A stretch of 64,000 bases of DNA, from NCBI GenBank assembly GCA_963556255.1, contig OY744608.1:7967023-8031022 (forward strand), read 5' to 3'. Made by a program: the position numbers and the translations under genes. The notes beneath the pieces were generated by a model. The model did no database searches and was not told where the DNA came from. It was given only the letters and a program-made list of their open reading frames with translations. Within the stretch, counting starts at the first letter, position 1, and the number at the start of each line of letters is the position of its first letter. This stretch comes from Allolobophora icterica (taxonomy: Eukaryota; Annelida; Clitellata; Crassiclitellata; Lumbricidae). Shown piece by piece: positions 22,620 through 29,552 of this stretch.

Positions 22620-23497
22620 GAGTGTAGGACATTAACCCCCCCGGACAAAAGCCCCCCGGACAAAAGCCCCCCCGGACAAAAGCCCCCCCGGACAAAACCC
22701 CCCCGGGGTAGGACAAAATCCCCCGGCTAGGAAATAATAACCTATATTTCACACATATATATCAAACATACATATATACATACACGCATAAAATACATAT
22801 ATACATACAAACATATATACATACATGCATAATATACATATATACATATATACCTACATATATACATGCATATATACATACATAAATACATACATACACC
22901 TCAACATAAGTCGGAATATATTTCAATTTGTTTAATAAGAAGAAATATATATTTACAGTTTGTTTAATTCGAAGAATGATTACAGACCAACGTAAAAGTT
23001 TATAAGACTATAATGGTCCACTAGGGCAACAGGGCTATTAAGTTTTATCAATTACATTAACACATCACAAACTTAAATTCGTTCAGTTAAGTTCCTTTCA
23101 TTCGTTAACATGACGCTAACAAGGGTGCGGGAGACGGCTTGTAACTGCTTGGCGCTGTGCCTGACCCGCTTTTTGGGGAGCGGACCTCGCGAATCCTGAC
23201 ATTAACAAGCCTTAAGTTAAGAACTAGGCGACTAACAAGTCTTATTTTTACACCTGAATGACACTAACAAGTCTTTAGTCTATACGTTTACATCATTAAC
23301 AAGCTGACACGAGGGCAACAGGGCTATTAAAGTTTCTCAATTAAATGTAGATATAGGCTTATCACACAGAGGGGGGATTTTGTCCGGGGGGCTTTTGTCC
23401 TAGCTAAAATCGGGGGGGTTTCTGTCCGGGGGGGCTTTTGTCCGGGGGGCTTTTGTCCGGGGGGGCTTTTGTCCGGGGGGGATAATGTCCGTTCCCC
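22620..23497 (-). mobile_element. Unassigned element with GGACAAAAGCCCCCC arrays, copy B
   Basis: 878-bp inverted copy of the 21374-22177 element. The 9-bp AACTATTTT is duplicated at 22611-22619 and 23498-23506. The duplicated region at 25136-26035 shows the empty site (AAATATTTAACATGACT near 25270), so the limits are well supported. Both copies share the terminal arrays and flanking core, but their centres differ. Copy B has about 200 bp, including a GC-rich stretch near 23120-23200, that copy A lacks. No coding frame. Confidence 0.88.
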
Positions 23498-23686
23498 AAC
23501 TATTTTACATGACTGATATATCGGGAACCGATGATGATGATGATGATGACGACGACGACGACGAAGATTACTGACATAAAGTAGGCCTACAGATACAAAT
23601 TAACAGACATTCAACGTACACAAGGCCTATAACAAAGATGATGTAGGCCTACTGAAAATGTTGCGTTAGGCGTACCTCAGCGATCT

Positions 23687-23760
23687 GGCTCCATGGCTTA
23701 GTTGGTTAAAGCGCCTGCCTAGTAAGCAGGAGATCGTGGGTTCAAATCCCACTGGAGCCT
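23687..23760 (+). tRNA. tRNA-Thr (AGT)
   Basis: 74-nt cloverleaf: acceptor GGCTCCA pairs with TGGAGCC; D arm GCTTAGTTGGTTAAAGC; anticodon stem CCTGC/GCAGG with loop CTAGTAA, anticodon AGT at positions 34-36; variable AGATC; T arm GTGGG-TTCAAAT-CCCAC; discriminator T. Box A and box B promoters are intact and a T run (CCTTTTC) follows directly as a Pol III terminator. The T loop has TTCAAAT where copy 2 has TTCGAAT. No intron and no encoded CCA, as expected in a eukaryote. It decodes ACU (and ACC if the A is edited to inosine). Confidence 0.97.
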
Positions 23761-24055
23761 TTTCTCAACTCTCTTATTTCTCAGGACGGCCAACAAATAA
23801 GAATAATTATTTCTGTAGCATTCAGACACCTTTAAATCGTCTCTCTTAGGCGCTATATATCTGTCTTGTAATTTCCGTTCAATCGTTGGATGATCAAGCA
23901 GTCACCTTTAGGCCTATTTCGTATTGGAAAGTCGTCTGTAATCCAAATTACAGATAACCCTCAATAAAAAAGAAATTAAAATAGAAGATATGATGTCAGA
24001 ATAATATCTGTCGACGTCGACAGCCTTTGCTGCCATAAGATGTCGTTGAACTGGA

Positions 24056-24258
24056 CATAGGCGTAATTTGTGGGGGGTACGAGGGGTACCAGTACCCCCA
24101 CCTTTTGGACTGAGGGGTACCGTATCCCCCACTTTTAAACAATGCCAATCAATATTTTATTATTGGCCTTTCCACAGAACGCATATGCAGTCTCCGCCTT
24201 GCTTTGCTTATGTTAGAAATTGGTACCCCCCACTTTTTAGGCCAAAGTTACGCCTCTG
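24056..24258. mobile_element. Small MITE, GGCGTAA ends, TSD GAACTGGA
   Basis: 203-bp element with ends CATAGGCGTAATTTGTG and, reversed, CAGAGGCGTAACTTTGG, the same family as 1493-1690 in the opposite orientation. A perfect 8-bp duplication GAACTGGA lies at 24048-24055 and 24259-24266. The duplicated segment near 25890 has a single uninterrupted GAACTGGATCTATCC, the empty site. Confidence 0.95.
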
Positions 24259-24420
24259 GAACTGGATCTATCCATCCAAACTCAAAGTCGTCCACGACAA
24301 TTAATCTAATTATCATTTGGTTAGTTGTTGTTTAACGACGCTGTGTCATAACAAAGATGATTAGCTTTGCCCTCCTCATTTACCCAGGCTTGGTACTGGC
24401 ACTATCACAGTACTACAGTT

Positions 24421-24490
24421 CGTGGGGATTGGATGGATCCAGAGTTTAACGACATCTTATAGCAACAAAGGCTGTTGACGTCGACAGAAA
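24421..24490 (+). repeat. Dispersed repeat, AACAAAGGCTGTTGACGTCG motif
   Basis: GGATTGGATGGATCCAGAGT followed by CAACAAAGGCTGTTGACGTCG. The same block occurs at 21066-21125 (plus), 24010-24290 (minus, split by the MITE), 25848-25910 (minus) and 41500-41555 (minus). Unnamed interspersed repeat. Confidence 0.7.
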
Positions 24491-24769
24491 GTATCTCCGC
24501 ACATTACAGCTCTTTCTTTAACCTATCCATTTGGTTGGTTAGTAACGTTAATTGCTGTTGAACGACACTGTGTCTTAACGAAGATGATTGGCGTCCCCTC
24601 CTCTTGGATGAGGGCGACGCTAATTAACTTCGTTTTAAATGACACCGCGTCGTTAAAAAGCGTTAACAACCAAACAAATATATTAAAAGAAGAACTTATC
24701 CATTTATTTAAAGGCAGTTGCAGCATTTGTTGTGGTGTTGATCGCCTATAAAGGGTGTCTAAATGGTAA

Positions 24770-24851
24770 TATAATAAATAATACTAATAATAAAAAATTA
24801 ATGATAACAATAATAATAATAGTAGCAGTATTAGTAGTAGTAGTAGTAGTA

Positions 24852-24889
<38 letters not shown>

Positions 24890-24972
24890 TATTATTATTA
24901 TTATAACATAGCAGTAGTAGTTGTAGCAGTAATAATAATAATAATTATAATCATAATAATAGTAGTAACTAA

Positions 24973-25006
<34 letters not shown>

Positions 25007-25060
25007 GTCGTCGTCATCATCATCATCATCATCATCAACAACAACAACAAGAACAATAAT
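24770..25060. repeat. AT-rich trinucleotide microsatellite cluster
   Basis: Runs of AAT, AGT and ATC units, including an AAT-to-ATT palindrome near 24849-24905 and a CAT array at about 24972-25035. Confidence 0.9.
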
Positions 25061-25285
25061 AATAGGCCTAGTAGGGATAATATCAGTAACGATAATAATA
25101 TTATCATCATCGTCATCACAGCCTTCGTACTAAACATGAGAACATCATTGGACTAGAATCACTAGATCATTGACTAGTCACTAGAGTCTCGCCTAGTAGG
25201 CCTACCTAATCATTTTCATATTCACAATATTCACTCTGGTTTACTTCCATTGCAGTGAGCTATAAGCAAATATTTAACATGACTG

Positions 25286-25370
25286 TAAGTAAGTAAGTAA
25301 GTAAGTATATCCTTTATTCAAAACCAACTGCTAACCGCATTTTGGTGTACATAGTTAATAATATTAGGCC
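25286..25370 (-). mobile_element. Short LINE/SINE 3' end with GTAA tail
   Basis: GTAAGTAAGTAAGTAAG followed by TATATCCTTTATTC. Similar ends occur at 50805-50870 and 53228-53390. Read on the minus strand this is a 3' end with a TTAC tandem tail. Confidence 0.6.
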
Positions 25371-25528
25371 TAATGATGATGATGATGATGATGACGACGA
25401 CGACGAAGATTACTGACATAAGTAGGCCTACCGATACAAATTAGCAGGCATTCAACGTGCATTAGGCCTATGACAAAAAATAATGTAGCCCTACTACAAG
25501 TATTGCATTAGCCGTATCTCAGCGGTGT

Positions 25529-25602
25529 GGCTCCATGGCTTAGTTGGTTAAAGCGCCTGCCTAGTAAGCAGGAGATCGTGGGTTCGAATCCCACTGGAGC
25601 CT
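25529..25602 (+). tRNA. tRNA-Thr (AGT), second copy
   Basis: Same 74-nt cloverleaf as 23687-23760, differing by one base in the T loop (TTCGAAT, the canonical form), with anticodon AGT and a following CTTTTG terminator run. It arose with the surrounding segmental duplication. Confidence 0.97.
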
Positions 25603-26035
25603 TTTGCTCAACCATCTCTTATTTCTCAGGACGGCCAACAAATAAGAAATATTATTTATGTACCACTTAGACACCTTTAAATCGTCTCTTTTAGACGCTA
25701 TATATTTGTAATTTCCGTTCAATGGTCGGGTCATTGACGTGGAACACTTGATATCGTATCGTATGGGAAACTCGTATGAAATTCAAATTACAGATTATCC
25801 TTAATAAAAAAGAAATTATGGCAGAACTGTATTAAGTCAGAATAATATCTGTCGACGTCAACGGCCTTTGCTGCCATAAGATATCGTTGAACTGGATCTA
25901 TCCATCCAAACTCAAAGTCGTTCACGACAATTAATCTAATGATCATTTCGTAAGTTGCTGTTTAACGACGCTGTGTCATAACAAAGATGATTAGCGTTGC
26001 CCTCCTCCTTTATCCAGGCATGGTACTGGCACTAC

Positions 26036-26600
26036 CATATAGGTAGGGTATAGTGGCGAAGTTATTTTGCGTTTTATATAAAAGTACTATATATAGATAT
26101 ATACAGTATGGAAATCCATTTTAAAGAATTTTGTGTCTCGGCATTATTTACCGTCTTTCTATACCCTTTCAGAAGTAGGCTAATCTGAGCTGTTGTTAAC
26201 GCTCGTGAATAAGCTAGTGCCCTATGCCTAGCTTTCGAGTGGCGCTTTAGACATTTGCAGTTTAAGATTACGATCTAACAAAAAATGTTTAGAATCGCAG
26301 ACAACCAACAAAGCACAGTCAACGTGTGGCCTATAGCTAGACAATAATTGGCCTTTTGAAGCAATCAAACAAGTGTTGGCGACAGGCAACAATGATTGTG
26401 CTTTGACACCAGACAGTTGGTGACTGGGACCATCCTGCTGGCCTTCTTATCATACAATACTTGTAACTTTCAAGCAGCGTTGCCGCTATCGAGTATTTCG
26501 AAATCGATTACTTTGCAAAGTAATCAAGTTTTATGTAAGACATAGATGGGGATTTATGGACGAATTAGATTTTGCCAATACTCGCATATTTATATAAATC
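26036..26600. other. Non-coding, no gene seen
   Basis: AT-rich sequence between the segmental duplication and the CA microsatellite. No credible frame, RNA gene or transposon end. Confidence 0.45.
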
Positions 26601-26606
26601 ATTTGA

Positions 26607-26743
<137 letters not shown>

Positions 26744-26996
26744 TTTTAGTGCATGGACCAGGGCATATCTATTGAAATCAGGCATATACTGTAACGTACT
26801 TGGTTCCTTTAGCAGAAACCGCAAACAACATACCGGTACAACTTGAACAGGTGCACAATAAACCATGAAACACATATAGATGTAGACCCAGGTCAACTGA
26901 ATCTCACATTAACAGAAACTTATTTATCGACGGATTAAGATCAGACGTAAACGTGGACTCCAAGAACTTATGTATAGGTTTATCTGAGACTGAACA

Positions 26997-27428
26997 TGTC
27001 GTGGTCTACGCGGGTGCATGCATCAAGGGAAGAAAACCGACGCGTCAACAAGCTTGTTTACAACGCACGGAAAATTCTGCAACAAGCTGTCAACATTAAT
27101 TCGGTGCATGCAACAAGGATATACGTGTTCAGTAGGACTTTCCAGGGAAAAGTACAGTGACGTCACAGAACGTTCTGGAATCCGGGAGAACTCTATATAA
27201 GATAGACCTGATGTACATTGGGGGCCTTTTGACGAAGATTTGTAAACGTTGAAACATTGATCGTATAACGTTCAATCGAGACCAGCCAACCTGTGTGCTG
27301 TCTACGATTGTGATATTTGATAGACGAGTTGACTTACTCTACACTTAATCGACTTTATTTTTAAATAAAGATCTTTTAATAGTTCCTTCGTTGGTTCGTC
27401 GTTGCGATCGAAGGAGTCGACCGCGACA
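26997..27428 (+). repeat. 5' LTR (432 bp)
   Basis: Starts TGTCGTGG and ends CCGCGACA, preceded by target duplication GAACA (26992-26996). It matches the 3' LTR (32220-32651) at every base I compared. U3 contains a kappa-B-like GGACTTTCC (27135-27143), a CRE palindrome TGACGTCA (27158-27165) and a three-unit heat-shock element GAAcgTTCtgGAA (27168-27180), then TATATAAG (27194-27201). A poly(A) signal AATAAA lies at 27364-27369. Confidence 0.97.
27158..27201 (+). promoter_or_regulatory. CRE, heat-shock element and TATA box in the LTR
   Basis: Within 44 bp: TGACGTCA (cAMP/stress bZIP site), GAAcgTTCtgGAA (three alternating inverted nGAAn units, the heat-shock-factor consensus) and TATATAAG. The same arrangement is repeated in the 3' LTR at +5223. 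Site matches are direct; responsiveness is inferred. Confidence 0.7.
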
Positions 27429-27432
27429 TTAT

Positions 27433-27449
27433 TGGTGTCAGAAGTGGGA
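27433..27449 (+). other. Putative primer binding site
   Basis: TGGTGTCAGAAGTGGGA starts four bases after the 5' LTR. TGG is the complement of a tRNA 3' CCA end, as expected for minus-strand priming. The tRNA species is not assigned. Confidence 0.65.
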
Positions 27450-27953
27450 TCATCGGTGTTGGATCCGGTGAAGAAGACGCGAGCCGACGGAGGAAGGAGT
27501 CAACCCGGAGGATCAAGAGACGGTCTGTTCCAGACAGCGAGCGGATCGAGACGCCTTTCTACCGTGGGAGACGGGTGAATCGGCATACGACAGTCGGACG
27601 GACGAAGTGCGTCGTTCGGCTGAGACAGCAGAAGACAGCAGTCAACATACGGGTAAGATCCTAGGTGTTGTCGTGGCTGAGAAGGAGAAAAGAGAGTGGA
27701 GTTGCAGCCGAGTGGGAGGCAGCCATTATTTCTCTTTCAATATCTGCTGATTATTTCTTTGAAATTTGATCCATTGTTGTGATCGAGGCCAGACTTGCGT
27801 GAGCTTGTATAGTTTTTGCGTACTTGGCGAGTGTACTTCTTTGGATACTGAATAGTTGCACTTTGGGTTGTGGAATTTTCCTTTTGTGTGGCGGGTTTGC
27901 CGCGTGGTGTCTGTTTTTTTTTGTTGATTGTTGTTGACTGACTGTTTGTAAAA

Positions 27954-29552
27954 ATGGAAGCGTTGACAACAGAGATGCAAGCGAATATTCGCAAAATGTC
28001 GTCTGAGCGCCTTAGGGTGTATCTTATGAAGGCAGGAAGGGACGATGATGATGTTATGTCATGGGATCGAAATCAATTAATGGAAGAATGGGCCATGGAG
28101 ATTGGAAAAGAGGAAGAGGAATTTAAGGGTAGTCCAATATCTCCAACAGGAGTGGATTACGAGCTGCAGAAGCGCCGTCTGGAGTTCGAAATCCGTAAAT
28201 ATGAAGAACAAAGGGAGGAACGGAAGGAGAAGGAAGAAAGGGAGGAAAAGAGGAGAGAGGAAGAAAAGAAAGAACAAAGGGAGAAGGAAGAAAGAGAAAG
28301 GGAGGAACGGAAGGAGAAGGAAGAAAGAGAAAGGGAGGAAAGGAAGGAGAAGGAAGAAAGAGAAAGGGAGGAACGGAAGGAGAAGGAAGAAAGAGAGAGG
28401 GAGGAACGGAAGGAGAAGGAAGAAAGGGAGGAAAAGAGGAGAGAGGAAGAAAAGAAGGAACGGAAAGAGAAAGAAGAAAGAGAAAAGAAGGAACGGAAAG
28501 AGAAAGAAGAAAGGGAGAGGAAGGAAAAGCAGGAAGAACGAAATGTTAGAGATTCTTTAGCAAGTCGTACTAAGCGTTATAGTGATGCCCTTAAGAATAT
28601 TCTTTGGAAATTTCCTTCCGACCCTATAGAAATTCCAGGTTTCTTTGATCACTTGGATGGTTTGTTTAATGTGTATGAGGTGGATGAAGATGTTAGAGCA
28701 AAATTATTGCTAGCCATTTTAAGTGAAAGAGCTAAGGCATTAACCATGCGCCTTACTGAGGCACAGCTCCATGACTACAAATTCCTGAAGGAGTTTTTGC
28801 TAAGGGAGTTTAAGATAAGCCCTTCAAATCTTAGAGCCCGATTTTGGTCGTTGCACAAAGCATCGGACGAATCATTTACGATCTATTCATCCAAATTGCG
28901 TGTGGCTCTTATGTATTATTTGAAAAGTAGAAAGATAACTGATGAGTTTGATAAACTTGTAAGTTTATTGGTTGCGGATCGGCTTAAGGAGTCCTTGTCG
29001 AAGGCTTGTTTAGATTATATCTTGGCCCAAGAAAAAGAGGAGTGGTTGAGCTGTGAAGACATAGCTAATGCGGCTGACATTTATGTAGCGTCGCATGATG
29101 GTGGGAATGACTTAGTATGCCGTAGTCATCCGACACCGAAGTATAACAATTGGACGAGAGGTCAACCACATGTTCAAGTCAATAACCAGACAGCTCAACC
29201 CAAGTCTCCCAAACCGGAAATAAGGGGTGAAGCCAAGATAGGTGCGAGGGTGTCTCAGGAGGAGGCCAAGGTAAAGGGTCTCTGTTTCCTATGTCATCAG
29301 AAGGGTCATATGGCAAGGGAGTGCCAGACCAAACCAAGTTCTAAAAAGGTGAGTACTTGTATATTTGGGAACCCAACTGAAGAAGTGATCGACTCATGTG
29401 TTGAGAAGGTCAACGTGTTGCATGAGATACCTGAACAGGTAAAGCAAGGGAATTTATTGGATAATTCTAAACCAATAGGGTTGGAAACTGCTGTAAGGGT
29501 ATACGAGAATAGTATTGATGGATTACACGAGAGGTCGTATATCAATGTATAG
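27954..29552 (+). CDS. gag: Gag polyprotein of LTR element (532 aa)
   Basis: Structural protein of the retrotransposon. Residues 1-75 are acidic with no named domain. Residues about 80-200 are an extremely charged coiled coil of tandem EREERKEKEE-like units, encoded by a purine-rich minisatellite at 28200-28540. Residues about 210-385 resemble a retrotransposon capsid (RFWSLHKASDESFTIYSSKL region). A nucleocapsid CCHC knuckle, C-FLC-HQKGH-MAREC, lies near residue 443. The frame stops at TAG (29550-29552) and continues in the same frame into protease. The ATG at 27954 is about 525 bp after the 5' LTR. The coiled coil inserted ahead of the capsid is unusual; its length probably varies between copies. 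Confidence 0.93.
   Translation: MEALTTEMQANIRKMSSERLRVYLMKAGRDDDDVMSWDRNQLMEEWAMEIGKEEEEFKGSPISPTGVDYELQKRRLEFEIRKYEEQREERKEKEEREEKRREEEKKEQREKEEREREERKEKEEREREERKEKEEREREERKEKEEREREERKEKEEREEKRREEEKKERKEKEEREKKERKEKEERERKEKQEERNVRDSLASRTKRYSDALKNILWKFPSDPIEIPGFFDHLDGLFNVYEVDEDVRAKLLLAILSERAKALTMRLTEAQLHDYKFLKEFLLREFKISPSNLRARFWSLHKASDESFTIYSSKLRVALMYYLKSRKITDEFDKLVSLLVADRLKESLSKACLDYILAQEKEEWLSCEDIANAADIYVASHDGGNDLVCRSHPTPKYNNWTRGQPHVQVNNQTAQPKSPKPEIRGEAKIGARVSQEEAKVKGLCFLCHQKGHMARECQTKPSSKKVSTCIFGNPTEEVIDSCVEKVNVLHEIPEQVKQGNLLDNSKPIGLETAVRVYENSIDGLHERSYINV
29550..29552 (+). promoter_or_regulatory. In-frame UAG between Gag and Pol
   Basis: The only stop between Gag and Pol. The next codons remain open in the same frame and reach the protease active-site DSGA at 29586-29597. 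This suggests stop-codon readthrough, as in gammaretroviruses, rather than the usual frameshift. A suppressed nonsense mutation in this one copy is the alternative. Confidence 0.7.

Larger units (their letters stand above)
22501..24405. repeat. Segmental duplication, copy 1
   Basis: Paralogous with 25136-26035. Shared landmarks in order are ATGAGAACA.CATTGGACTAG, TTCACTCTGGTTTACTTCC, ACATGACTG, the GATGATGAT / GACGACGAC run, the tRNA-Thr gene, TCTTATTTCTCAGGACGGCC, CCTTTGCTGCCATAAGAT and TTTAACGACGCTGTGTCAT. Copy 1 is longer because it received the 22620-23497 and 24056-24258 insertions; copy 2 keeps both empty sites. Confidence 0.85.
25136..26035. repeat. Segmental duplication, copy 2
   Basis: Paralogue of 22501-24405. 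It lacks the two insertions of copy 1 but has gained a short (GTAA)n-tailed LINE end at about 25286-25370. It contains the second tRNA-Thr gene. Confidence 0.85.
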
